Below, in pieces: positions 18,469 to 25,663 of a DNA stretch of 25,740 nt. Position numbers and translations under genes: made by a program. The DNA is taken from the NCBI GenBank assembly GCA_031539345.1, contig JAVKMO010000018.1, positions 1-25,740 of the forward strand. Direction: 5' to 3'. The notes under the pieces were generated by a model. The model made no database searches. It worked only from the letters and a program-made list of their open reading frames with translations, and was not told the DNA's origin. This stretch comes from JAVKMO01 sp031539345. GTDB taxonomy: Bacteria; Bacteroidota; Bacteroidia; Chitinophagales; Chitinophagaceae. Numbering within the stretch: position 1 is the first letter of the stretch; the number at the start of each line of letters is the position of its first letter.

Positions 18469-18930
18469 TTAACGATGAATGGATTGATAAAAAGCCAGAA
18501 TTTCTTCAGCATGTTGAGAGCTCTTCGGCTTAGAAATGATGTGTATAACAACGCCCTTTTCATCAATTAAAAAAGTCGTACGAATAATACCCATATAAGA
18601 TTTTCCATACATTTTTTTTTCTCCATACACACCATAATCAGTAACAATTTTCTTGTCTTCATCAGCAAGCAAATGAAACGGCAGCTGAAATTTTTGTGCA
18701 AATTTTTGATGACTCTGCACATTGTCATTACTTACTCCAATCACAACAAAGCCTTGATCAATAAGGGTTTGATAGTTATCTTTTAAATTACAGGCTTGTT
18801 TTGTACACGTTGGTGTATTATCTTTAGGATAGAAAAAAAGGATAACTTTTTGTCCTAAAAATTGCTTCAATGTAATGACATGATTGTTTTGGTCTGTGGC
18901 TTTAAACGGTGGTGCTTTTTTATTCATCAT
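18469..18930 (-). CDS. bcp: Thioredoxin-dependent thiol peroxidase (Bcp/PrxQ type)
   Basis: The protein has 153 residues, the normal length for Bcp/PrxQ. It reduces hydrogen peroxide and organic hydroperoxides in the cytoplasm using thioredoxin. The peroxidatic cysteine is C42 in YPKDNTPTCT, with the resolving cysteine C47 five residues later, as in atypical two-Cys PrxQ enzymes. The active-site Thr/Pro (TPTC) and the conserved Arg (R117, IIRTTFLID) are present. The usual Gly before the Cys (TPGCT) is Thr here, a mild variant. Two consecutive ATG codons start the gene (18930 and 18927). It is 11 bp from the upstream lipoprotein gene, so it is probably transcribed with it. There is no sign of a local OxyR or PerR regulator. 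Confidence 0.94.
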   Translation of the reverse strand: MMNKKAPPFKATDQNNHVITLKQFLGQKVILFFYPKDNTPTCTKQACNLKDNYQTLIDQGFVVIGVSNDNVQSHQKFAQKFQLPFHLLADEDKKIVTDYGVYGEKKMYGKSYMGIIRTTFLIDEKGVVIHIISKPKSSQHAEEILAFYQSIHR

Positions 18931-18941
18931 AAGGCTAATTA

Positions 18942-20333
18942 TTATTTCAATTTGATTTTATAGTTAATGAGTTTGTCTTCTACAATTTCCAATTCTTGCT
19001 TTGTTTGATAAATCCATTCTGGTTGAATTTTCAATTTGTAATCTCCTTTATCCCACTGCTTATTTTGATTGCGATCGCTAACGATATCCGTCTTATATTT
19101 ATTAGGTTTTAATAAAGCAGTTGCAATGGTTTGGTTTGGAATAAGGGGTATTGTCGCTATCACTTCATCGCCGTTTTTAATTCTCAATAAAGGCTTGTGA
19201 ATCGTTGTGTCGTTAAACTCAATGAGTGCTTTGCCGTAGGCTTTAATCGGCTGAATTTGCATTTTTAGTGTGTCATCTTTTTGCATATCAAGCGAAGAGT
19301 CTCTAATGAATTTCTTTTGAATAATAAGGTTGTAATGTTCGTCTGCCTCCCATTTAAAATTGCACAGTAACGTATTCGTTATTGTATCATATTTCAAAAA
19401 AGATTCCATGGCATCGCAAGTTTCAAAAGCCGTATCACAAAGCAAAATTTTTGTCAAATCCCAAGATTGAATTGATGTATTAAAAGTGAGTTTTAAAGGC
19501 GTTTCTAAATCCATTTTTTGCCCATTCAAATTACTTGTATAACGGGCGATTTTTTTTCCGTTTTTCATGGCAATTTGTTCTTTCTTTTTGTCAATTTTTT
19601 TTTCAGCAAATACACGCAGTAAAAAAGAGGAGTCTTGATGAATTGGTTGTATCGGTTGATCTAAAAATGCAAACTTCAATTGCGAATTGGTATAAGATCC
19701 AACAGATTCTGCATTTTCTAAAGCAAATAATAAATAAGGTTGTGGCTTTAGATGCGTGAATAAAAATTCGCCTTTAGCATTTGGTTTTGTAATGTAATTT
19801 GGTTTTTGTTTGATGGCAACAGAATCGTTAATCGTGGCATATAAAATGATAGAAGTCAAGGTGTCGATTTCATTTGTTTCAGCATTTATAATCTTACCAT
19901 GTAATGAAAAAGTATCTATTGTACGTCCTGTAGAAAAAATCCACTCTACATTTTCTATTGCATTGCCTTCATTCAAATCTTGGATATAATTTTTAAAATC
20001 AAGCTTGTATGTTGTTTGAGGCTTGATAGAATCTAAGCCTATGGTAATTTTTCTTTTATTAAAAAACACTTTCAGCGGAGTTTGAAAAGATGGATTGATA
20101 ACAATTTTTGAAGGGTCTCTAATGTTAACAAATTCACTACAAACCATTGAGAATTTTTTCGTACCAAGAGGAACATTTGTTTGCTTTTGTTGAATATTTG
20201 TTTTAACAATATAGGGAAGCGTGGTGTCTTTAGAACCACCTTGAATAGACCCTGGAACGCCACAATGCATCAAAGAAAAACACATCAAAAGAACACACAA
20301 ACAAGTTAGAATAAAACAAAAAAATGACTTCAT
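18942..20333 (-). CDS. Surface lipoprotein with N-terminal Ig-like (SbsA/Big_5-type) domain
   Basis: The protein has 463 residues. The N-terminus is a lipoprotein signal: hydrophobic residues 7-22, then LMHC with C24 as the likely lipidated cysteine, although His at -1 is not standard. The following GGSKDTTLPYIV is the conserved start of Bacteroidota lipoproteins with a Big_5/SbsA-type Ig-like domain (about 35-135, ending IENVEWIFSTG). A carboxypeptidase-regulatory-like fold is plausible at about 140-215 (HGKIINAETNEIDT, then NAKGEFLFTHLKPQPYLLFA). The C-terminus carries DRNQNKQWDKGD, a pattern shared by these proteins. No catalytic motif is visible; a structural or adhesion role at the outer membrane is inference. 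It lies 21 bp after the upstream secreted-protein gene and 11 bp before bcp. Confidence 0.8.
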   Translation of the reverse strand: MKSFFCFILTCLCVLLMCFSLMHCGVPGSIQGGSKDTTLPYIVKTNIQQKQTNVPLGTKKFSMVCSEFVNIRDPSKIVINPSFQTPLKVFFNKRKITIGLDSIKPQTTYKLDFKNYIQDLNEGNAIENVEWIFSTGRTIDTFSLHGKIINAETNEIDTLTSIILYATINDSVAIKQKPNYITKPNAKGEFLFTHLKPQPYLLFALENAESVGSYTNSQLKFAFLDQPIQPIHQDSSFLLRVFAEKKIDKKKEQIAMKNGKKIARYTSNLNGQKMDLETPLKLTFNTSIQSWDLTKILLCDTAFETCDAMESFLKYDTITNTLLCNFKWEADEHYNLIIQKKFIRDSSLDMQKDDTLKMQIQPIKAYGKALIEFNDTTIHKPLLRIKNGDEVIATIPLIPNQTIATALLKPNKYKTDIVSDRNQNKQWDKGDYKLKIQPEWIYQTKQELEIVEDKLINYKIKLK

Positions 20334-20354
20334 AAATGGCAGTTACTTAAACAA

Positions 20355-21470
20355 TTATTTTTTTAAAACAGGTTTTAGAATTGGAACACCTTGTGGGTTG
20401 AATTGTAATGGCGTAGCGGTTGGCACTTCGCCATTGGGTAATACATAATCAAATACTTTAAGAATAAAGTGCCACTTGCCATTTTGCCATTCAAAGCCTT
20501 GATATTCACCATCAATTTGATAACTGTATTTTTTTGTTTTCAAACCTTCATCATAAGGCACAAGTGCATCAAACAAAATTTTATTTAACTCGTCGTCATA
20601 TTTTAAACTCACACTAAAACTTTTGTTGTACTCAATAAAAAAACGCTTGTGTTGTTTTCTCACTTGTTGTTTCTCTAAAATTGTCGGGTCGTCTTTGGCA
20701 TATTTTTGTTTAGAAAAATCAAAATAATCACCACCAAAAATGGGCTTACAATTTTCATCAAACGAAAGAATATCAATCCATTTTTTATTACTCAATACCG
20801 TGTTTTCATCTAATCCAAGGAGTGTATAAATTTTATGCCCTTTATGATCAAAATTGGTCAATACATCATAATATAAAGCACCAATCCAGGACGTATTTGT
20901 CGTAATGGTATCTATACTATTTGGAATGTCTTGAGAGCGATCTAAAAGCGGATAAAATAGAGCATCACCAGCTTGTGTTTTTAACTGTACAACACCTTGT
21001 TGAAAAACAGTCATGCCATTAAGTGAATATTGCCAAGTAAAGATTCTAAATAACGAATCATCAGGATACACAAGGTAAAGATAGTCTTGCAGCTTTGTGA
21101 AAGGAAAGTAAAACGACATTTTTGTTTTCATTAAGCCTGCCATTTTTTTGATGAACAAACTATCATAATACTTAATGCGAGACGGTTGCGTGTCGGTTTG
21201 AAAAATATTGATATAAGCAAGCAAAGAATCCTCCTCTCGAGAAAAACAGAGCGAATCTTCATGTGATAGTGCAATCGTGTCTTTTTCTAATTGTATCTTT
21301 AAATAAGCACATTGAATATTCTTATTTTTCTTATTGATGTCTTGCTTTATTTTTTCATATTTTTTAGGCTTTAAGCGAAATAGATTTTGTTTTTTTTTAG
21401 GCACAGCCGAAAATCCCTCGAACGAAAAAAACAAAAAAAGAAACACTAAAAATAGGGTCGTGTAGTGCAT
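20355..21470 (-). CDS. Conserved secreted protein of unknown function
   Basis: The protein has 371 residues. A signal peptide ends near A22 (FSA|VP) and is followed by a very Lys-rich stretch (23-50) and then a soluble mixed alpha/beta body. Visible blocks are KTKMSFYFPFTKLQDYLYLV, DDSLFRIFTWQYSLNGMTVF and GFEWQNGKWHFILKVFDYVL. I recognise these as conserved among Bacteroidota hypothetical proteins but know of no assigned function, and there is no catalytic signature. The ATG shares its A with the stop of the hemD-like gene (TAATG on the minus strand), so translation is probably coupled. A periplasmic location is inferred. Confidence 0.75.
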   Translation of the reverse strand: MHYTTLFLVFLFLFFSFEGFSAVPKKKQNLFRLKPKKYEKIKQDINKKNKNIQCAYLKIQLEKDTIALSHEDSLCFSREEDSLLAYINIFQTDTQPSRIKYYDSLFIKKMAGLMKTKMSFYFPFTKLQDYLYLVYPDDSLFRIFTWQYSLNGMTVFQQGVVQLKTQAGDALFYPLLDRSQDIPNSIDTITTNTSWIGALYYDVLTNFDHKGHKIYTLLGLDENTVLSNKKWIDILSFDENCKPIFGGDYFDFSKQKYAKDDPTILEKQQVRKQHKRFFIEYNKSFSVSLKYDDELNKILFDALVPYDEGLKTKKYSYQIDGEYQGFEWQNGKWHFILKVFDYVLPNGEVPTATPLQFNPQGVPILKPVLKK

Positions 21471-22375
21471 TATTTTGATTTTTTATATTGATTCAAAAAG
21501 TGATCCAGTGCGTCAGACATCGATTTAAAAATGCCTTGCGGTGTCTGAATATTAACTTGCAAGCCAACGTGTTCGGCTTCTTTTATTGCGTTATGACCAT
21601 GCACGCCAATCAAGCAGTCTTTCTGTTGATATTTTGGAAAATTATCAAACAGACTTCTCACACCTCCTTTAGTAAAAAAACAAATCATATCATATTGCTT
21701 GGTTTTAAAAATCGGTTTCAAATCATTACTCAACACCTTATACATATAAGCAATTTTATAGTCAATAGAATGTTCATTTAATAACATCAAGGATTCGTTA
21801 TATTCAATATTGGAATAAGGGAAGAGAAATTTATTGTCTTTATGTTGGGTTGCTATAAGGAGGCAAAGTTCTACCATATTGTCATTGACAAAAAATATTT
21901 TTCGCTTTCTATAAGTAATAAAATTTTGTAAAAACAAAGCCACAGATTCTGACATACAAAAATATTTTGTCTCATCTTGAATCGGCAAACGCAATTCTTT
22001 GCGAATACGAAAATAATGCTCTACGGCGTTGCGACTACTCAATATGACCGCATTGTAATTTTGTAAATTAATTCGTTGATCACGAAAAACCTTTCCTGTA
22101 ATGCCTTCTACACGAATGAAGGAATGAAAATCAATTTCTATGTTATGTTTTTTCGCAATTTCAAAGTAAGGCGACTTTTCACTTTCTGGCTTTGGTTGAG
22201 AAATCAAAATTCGTTTAATTATTTTTTGCTCTTTGCCCTTCAAATCTTTTTTTGTATTGACAGATTTTTTTTTCGGGGTATTCTTTTTTGTTACTACAAG
22301 CGTCTTTTTTGATAAGGGCTTTTTCGTTGAACCTTTTTTCGCCCTGTTTATTGTTTTGTTTACTAGCATAAGCAT
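21470..22375 (-). CDS. hemD: HemD-like uroporphyrinogen-III synthase family protein
   Basis: The protein has 301 residues from the ATG at 22375; an upstream TTG (22390) and the next ATG (22369) are alternatives. The first roughly 55 residues are a Lys/Thr-rich low-complexity extension. The HemD fold begins at about 56 with ILISQPKPESEKSPYFEIA, the Bacteroidota-type N-terminal signature. It continues with YNAVILSSRNAVEHYF (first Rossmann-like domain), then YDMICFFTKGGVRSLF and GVHGHNAIKEAEHVGL (second). HemD cyclises hydroxymethylbilane to uroporphyrinogen III in heme synthesis. Sequence conservation in this family is low, and no other heme gene lies nearby, so in vivo activity is an assumption. 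It is the first gene of the minus-strand series and overlaps its neighbour by one base. Confidence 0.78.
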   Translation of the reverse strand: MLMLVNKTINRAKKGSTKKPLSKKTLVVTKKNTPKKKSVNTKKDLKGKEQKIIKRILISQPKPESEKSPYFEIAKKHNIEIDFHSFIRVEGITGKVFRDQRINLQNYNAVILSSRNAVEHYFRIRKELRLPIQDETKYFCMSESVALFLQNFITYRKRKIFFVNDNMVELCLLIATQHKDNKFLFPYSNIEYNESLMLLNEHSIDYKIAYMYKVLSNDLKPIFKTKQYDMICFFTKGGVRSLFDNFPKYQQKDCLIGVHGHNAIKEAEHVGLQVNIQTPQGIFKSMSDALDHFLNQYKKSK

Positions 22376-22496
22376 CAATGAAAAACACAAAAGATAAAAT
22401 GAAAATAACGTTGATACTTCGGTTGCAGATTTTATATTCGTTTGCTATGCAAAAACCCCAAATTTAAATTTTTACACCTAAAAATAATTTTAATAT
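22376..22496. promoter_or_regulatory. Divergent intergenic region between hemD and the S9 peptidase gene
   Basis: About 120 AT-rich bases must hold the start signals for both directions. No exact TAnnTTTG box is seen. Near matches are TATCTTTT on the minus strand just upstream of hemD (22392-22399) and TAATTTTA on the plus strand just before the peptidase ATG. No Shine-Dalgarno is clear for either gene. Confidence 0.4.
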
Positions 22497-24692
22497 ATGC
22501 TTATTCCCAAGTCCCTCATCAAACGCTCAACGCTCTTTGCTTTATCTTGTTTTTTAACTGTTTTTGTTTATGGACAAAAACTTTTCAATGCAAAAATTGT
22601 ATGGAGTAAACAAAAAGCCGTATGTTATTTTTTAGTAAAAGATGCTGAAATTTGGGCAATGGATTTAATCGACAATTCTACCGTGCTCGTTCTTGATATT
22701 AAAAAGTTAGAGACGGACAAAATAATCAATATTGAAAGTTTTGATTTTTCTGAAAACGAACAAAAAATATTGTTGTTCTGCAATGGCAAACGCAAATGGA
22801 GGCACAAGACACAAGGCGATTATTTTGTCTATGAAGTATTAAATCAAAATGTACATCAAATAGGAAAAACACTCCAAAAAACACTCTCATTTGCGAAATT
22901 TTCTCCAGATGGAAATCTGGTTGCTTACATTATGCAAAACAATATTTATGTAGAAAATTTGAATACAAAAATCACGAAACAACTCACAAATACCGGCAGT
23001 GAAAAAGTTTCTAATGGCACATTTGATTGGTCGTATGAAGAAGAGTTTAGTTGTAAAGACGGGTTTCGTTGGAGTTACGATGGACAACACATTGCATTTT
23101 GGAATATTGACGCAAGTGCTATACCTTATTTTACGATGCTTAATAATACAGATTCTACCTACCCAAGTGCCATTTCTTTTCCTTATCCAAAAGTAAATTA
23201 TGCCATACCAAAAGTAAAAATTGGCATCGTTGATTTAACAGGGCAACGTTTCAGCTGGTTGAATTTCAGCATTGCTAATGACAGTTTTTACGCGCCTCGC
23301 ATGGATTGGTATCCAAATGAAAAGAAACTCATTTGCCAATATCTCAATCGTCAACAAAACAAATCGAAGCTCTACAGTTACAATTTTTTATACAAAAAAA
23401 CAGACCTCATACTGTCTGAAAAAGATACCATGTTTATGGAAACAAAATCAAATTGGAAACATGATGATATGAAAGGTTGGGAATGGGTTGATAGTAGCGG
23501 CGCTTTTTTATGGATGTCAGAAAAAAATGGTTTTAGGAGTATTTATTTAGTCAATCAAAAGGGTGAAGACACTTTGGTTACAAATGAAAATTTTGATGTT
23601 ATGGAATTGTTGTACATCGACAAAATCAATCGCGAGGTTTATTTTTCAGCATCTCCTAATAATAGCACACAAAAATATTTGTATAAAAAATCATACAAAA
23701 ACCTGAATGAGAAAGCACAACTTTTGACCCCTGAAAGATTTAAAGGAAAAAATAGCTACCAAATTTCACCAGATGGAAAATATGCGATTCATAGTTTCAC
23801 AAATTATTATACACCAGAAATCAAATCTCTCATTCAACTAAAAACACACACCATTGTATTAGAAGAAAAAAACACAACCGCCTATTTAGACTCTTGTTCA
23901 AAAACCCCTCTTGTTCAAAAAATCAAGTTCATTAAAATTCCTTATCCAACATACCAAACAGAATTAGACGCATTTATTGTGTATCCCGACAGCTTTAGAG
24001 AAAGCAAAAAATATCCTGTTCTATTTTACGTTTATGGCGAACCTGCTTCGCAAATTGTTGTTGATGCCTACAAAAATCATTTTTCTCTGTACAAAGGAAA
24101 GCAAGAATACATATATGTTGGCATCGATAATAGAGGTGCACCTCAACCCAAAGGAAGAGCATTTAGAAAAGCGATTTATGGAAAAATTGGAATTGTAAAC
24201 GTAGAAGATCAAGTCTATGGTGCAAAAGAAATTTTAAAATATCCCTATATAGACACTTCAAGAGTTGGCGTGTGGGGTTGGAGTGGAGGAGGTTCTTTAT
24301 CACTCAATTTAATTTTACAATATCCTTCTATTTACAAAACTGCAGTTTCTATCGCCCCTGTAACAGATTTAAAATTGTATGACAATATTTATGAAGAACG
24401 CTACATGAATTTATTAGATAGTAACGCAACAAATTATGTAAAAGGTTCGGCAATTAATTATGCCAAAAATTTACAAGGCAATTTATTACTCATTCATGGC
24501 ACAGGAGATGACAATGTACATTTTCAAAACACAGAAGTAATGGTGAATGAGTTTATCAAATACAACAAGAAATTTAACTTGATGATTTACCCCAATCGGT
24601 CGCATGGAATTTATGAAGGCGAAAACACAACAAAACATTTGCAACAAACAGTAACCGATTTTTTAGATGAAAAATTGTTTTATTCAAAATAA
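22497..24692 (+). CDS. Dipeptidyl-peptidase-IV-like S9 family serine peptidase, exported
   Basis: The protein has 731 residues. A signal peptide ends near G26 (VYG|QK). An eight-bladed beta-propeller domain (about 30-480) contains DWSYEEEF (177-184), whose glutamates (E182/E183) anchor the substrate N-terminus in DPP IV. The alpha/beta-hydrolase domain (about 485-731) has nucleophile S596 in GWGWSGGGS, Asp D671 in HGTGDDNVHFQ and His H703 in NRSHGIY. DPP IV enzymes remove Xaa-Pro dipeptides from peptide N-termini, usually in the periplasm or at the cell surface. The common GWSYGGY nucleophile elbow is GWSGGGS here. The oxyanion-hole region is YVYGEPASQIV (511-521), where the family Tyr is kept. 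It is transcribed divergently from hemD and converges with the duplicated small genes. Confidence 0.92.
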   Translation: MLIPKSLIKRSTLFALSCFLTVFVYGQKLFNAKIVWSKQKAVCYFLVKDAEIWAMDLIDNSTVLVLDIKKLETDKIINIESFDFSENEQKILLFCNGKRKWRHKTQGDYFVYEVLNQNVHQIGKTLQKTLSFAKFSPDGNLVAYIMQNNIYVENLNTKITKQLTNTGSEKVSNGTFDWSYEEEFSCKDGFRWSYDGQHIAFWNIDASAIPYFTMLNNTDSTYPSAISFPYPKVNYAIPKVKIGIVDLTGQRFSWLNFSIANDSFYAPRMDWYPNEKKLICQYLNRQQNKSKLYSYNFLYKKTDLILSEKDTMFMETKSNWKHDDMKGWEWVDSSGAFLWMSEKNGFRSIYLVNQKGEDTLVTNENFDVMELLYIDKINREVYFSASPNNSTQKYLYKKSYKNLNEKAQLLTPERFKGKNSYQISPDGKYAIHSFTNYYTPEIKSLIQLKTHTIVLEEKNTTAYLDSCSKTPLVQKIKFIKIPYPTYQTELDAFIVYPDSFRESKKYPVLFYVYGEPASQIVVDAYKNHFSLYKGKQEYIYVGIDNRGAPQPKGRAFRKAIYGKIGIVNVEDQVYGAKEILKYPYIDTSRVGVWGWSGGGSLSLNLILQYPSIYKTAVSIAPVTDLKLYDNIYEERYMNLLDSNATNYVKGSAINYAKNLQGNLLLIHGTGDDNVHFQNTEVMVNEFIKYNKKFNLMIYPNRSHGIYEGENTTKHLQQTVTDFLDEKLFYSK

Positions 24693-24885
24693 AATTCGTT
24701 TTAAATTTTTGGTCTCCAGCTTCACCATTTGATGAAGCCAAGTTGCGGCGCTCCGTTCATCGCCTCCCTTTCTATGAATCCTTCCACTCGCTTGCTTTTG
24801 AACGCAAACCATTCCACTCCCTATAAGACGTTAGGCGTGTTTTTTTTATCGCCACGCCAAGTAAAAAGACATAGCAGGTAAGAAG
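24693..24885. other. GC-richer non-coding segment with inverted repeats
   Basis: Between the peptidase gene and the convergent small gene, bases from about 24709 to 24840 are visibly richer in G and C than the flanks. I find no convincing ORF here. It holds a hairpin, GCTTCA (24719-24724) with TGAAGC (24733-24738); TTCCACTC twice (24782-24789 and 24812-24819); GTTAGGC at 24830-24836; and a second hairpin, GGCGTG (24834-24839) with CACGCC (24853-24858), enclosing eight T's. The second hairpin has no T tract directly after its 3' arm on either strand, so it is a poor classical terminator. Confidence 0.5.
24844..24859 (+). repeat. Flanking near-repeat TTTTATCGCCACGYCA, copy 1
   Basis: This copy reads TTTTATCGCCACGCCA and lies on the 3' side of the duplicated gene pair. 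It matches 15 of 16 bases with the copy at 25412-25427. Part of it forms the 3' arm of the GGCGTG/CACGCC inverted repeat. Confidence 0.7.
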
Positions 24886-25116
24886 TTATTTCTTCAAAGC
24901 AATAATGACTAATAAAATTGTCATCGCAATACCAATCACCCAATAAACAATTTTAATTTCGTTTTTCATGCCATCAAATTTTTGATTCTGCAATTTGATT
25001 TCATTGATGACTTCTTTCATATCGTGTTCAATTTTATGTTCAATAATATTCAAAACAGCCTCTCTGTGGCTTTCTGGAATTCGGCTTACCCCTTTTGCTA
25101 ATTCGTTCAGTTGCAT
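24886..25116 (-). CDS. Small coiled-coil protein with C-terminal membrane helix, copy A
   Basis: The protein has 76 residues from an ATG. An amphipathic helix or coiled-coil region (about 10-50: VLNIIEHKIEHDMKEVINEI) precedes a C-terminal membrane helix (about 55-73: VYWVIGIAMTILLVIIA) ending in KK. This is the topology of a tail-anchored protein, broadly like bacterial CCDC90/DUF1640-type small proteins, though I cannot claim homology. It is a paralogue of the gene immediately upstream (copy B). The last 27 residues differ at one position (V/A), and the two DNA copies differ at about four of the last 80 bases. It starts 34 bp after copy B ends, so the pair is probably co-transcribed. Function is unknown. 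Confidence 0.75.
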   Translation of the reverse strand: MQLNELAKGVSRIPESHREAVLNIIEHKIEHDMKEVINEIKLQNQKFDGMKNEIKIVYWVIGIAMTILLVIIALKK

Positions 25117-25232
25117 GGCAGGCTAATCGTTTTTCAGGAAAAGTAAAAAATTATTTCTTCAAAGCGATAATGGCTAATAAAATTGTCATCGCAATACCGA
25201 TAACCCAATAAACAATTTTAATTTCGTTTTTG
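24886..25232 (-). repeat. Tandem gene duplication, near-identical 3' segments
   Basis: Bases 24886-24967 and 25151-25232 are nearly identical (about four differences by eye), covering the stop codon, the membrane-helix codons and the preceding KNEIKI. The 5' halves are clearly related at protein level but diverged in DNA. Either the duplication is old with recent gene conversion of the 3' ends, or the 3' end is under strong constraint. Confidence 0.85.
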
Positions 25233-25393
25233 AGACTTTGAGTTTGCATATCAAATTTTTGATTTTGGCTTTCTATTTTTGCAATCACTTCTTTCATATC
25301 TGTTTCAATTTTAGTGTCAATGAGATTGAGTATAGCATCTCGCTGTTGCTCAATAATTTTATTTGCTTCGTGGCTTGTAGGTTGGAGTTTCAC
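25151..25393 (-). CDS. Small coiled-coil protein with C-terminal membrane helix, copy B
   Basis: The protein has 80 residues if it starts at the GTG at 25393. The frame remains open to another GTG at 25423, but the inner GTG aligns residue-for-residue with the ATG of copy A up to the insertion, whereas the outer GTG lies inside a flanking repeat and hairpin. It has the same plan as copy A: a helix (AILNLIDTKIETDMKEVIAK), a four-residue insertion near SQNQKFDMQTQSLKN, then the shared membrane helix VYWVIGIAMTILLAIIA and KK. A box-like TATACTTG (one mismatch to TAnnTTTG) ends four bases before the GTG, which would imply a very short or absent leader; this is speculative. The conserved C-terminus suggests membrane anchoring is essential. 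Confidence 0.72.
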   Translation of the reverse strand: MKLQPTSHEANKIIEQQRDAILNLIDTKIETDMKEVIAKIESQNQKFDMQTQSLKNEIKIVYWVIGIAMTILLAIIALKK

Positions 25394-25411
25394 ATTGCAA
25401 GTATAAAAAAA

Positions 25412-25427
25412 TTTTATCGCCACGTCA
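25412..25427 (+). repeat. Flanking near-repeat TTTTATCGCCACGYCA, copy 2
   Basis: This copy reads TTTTATCGCCACGTCA, on the 5' side of copy B and 568 bp from copy 1, in the same orientation. The two copies bracket the duplicated gene pair as direct repeats. It runs directly into the CGTCAGGT hairpin. Confidence 0.7.
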
Positions 25428-25483
25428 GGTATTTACACCTGACGGTTAGGGCTTTTGGGGTGCTTGATAATAACACCAAGCAC
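25423..25483. repeat. Two adjacent strong hairpins
   Basis: Hairpin 1 is CGTCAGGT (25423-25430) with ACCTGACG (25437-25444), a perfect 8-bp stem and 6-nt loop. Hairpin 2 is GTGCTTG (25460-25466) with CAAGCAC (25477-25483), a perfect 7-bp stem and 10-nt loop. Neither is followed by a T tract on the plus strand. Between them is GGTTAGGGC, resembling GTTAGGC at 24830. The role may be terminator-like, a recombination site or structured RNA; sequence alone does not decide. Confidence 0.6.
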
Positions 25484-25639
25484 GGCAGAAAATTTTATGT
25501 CAAAATTTTCAGTTCTTTTATCTTGTAAAAATTTTTGTCTAAAGTATAAAAATCATAGTATATGGAAGAAGCGCAATAATGGCATCGGGTAATTTTAATT
25601 TATAGAATTCTTTGCAAAACCTATTGTAAAGAAATAAAA

Positions 25640-25647
25640 TAATTTTG
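25640..25647 (+). promoter_or_regulatory. Candidate Bacteroidota -7 promoter box for the right-edge gene
   Basis: TAATTTTG matches TAnnTTTG exactly and ends 16 bases before the ATG at 25664. TTTG at 25611-25614 is 25 bases upstream, further than the usual 19-21, so the -33 element is uncertain. A start of transcription a few bases downstream would leave a very short leader. Confidence 0.4.
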
Positions 25648-25663
25648 TAAGAAAAAATATTGT

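Noticed and set aside
24719..24738. Hairpin after the S9 peptidase as a rho-independent terminator
   Set aside because: The stem is only 6 bp and is not followed by a T tract on either strand.
25394..25423. Ten-residue N-terminal extension of copy B from the GTG at 25423
   Set aside because: The inner GTG at 25393 aligns exactly with the ATG of copy A, and the extension lies within the repeat/hairpin.
24830..25451. A confirmed integron gene cassette with attC sites
   Set aside because: Only one side has a clean GTTRRRY core; the other reads GTTAGGG, the matching RYYYAAC partner is not at the expected place, and no integrase is in the window. It is kept only as a hypothesis.
25238..25528. 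96-residue plus-strand ORF opposite copy B
   Set aside because: It is a shadow of the paralogous gene and runs through the flanking repeat and hairpins.
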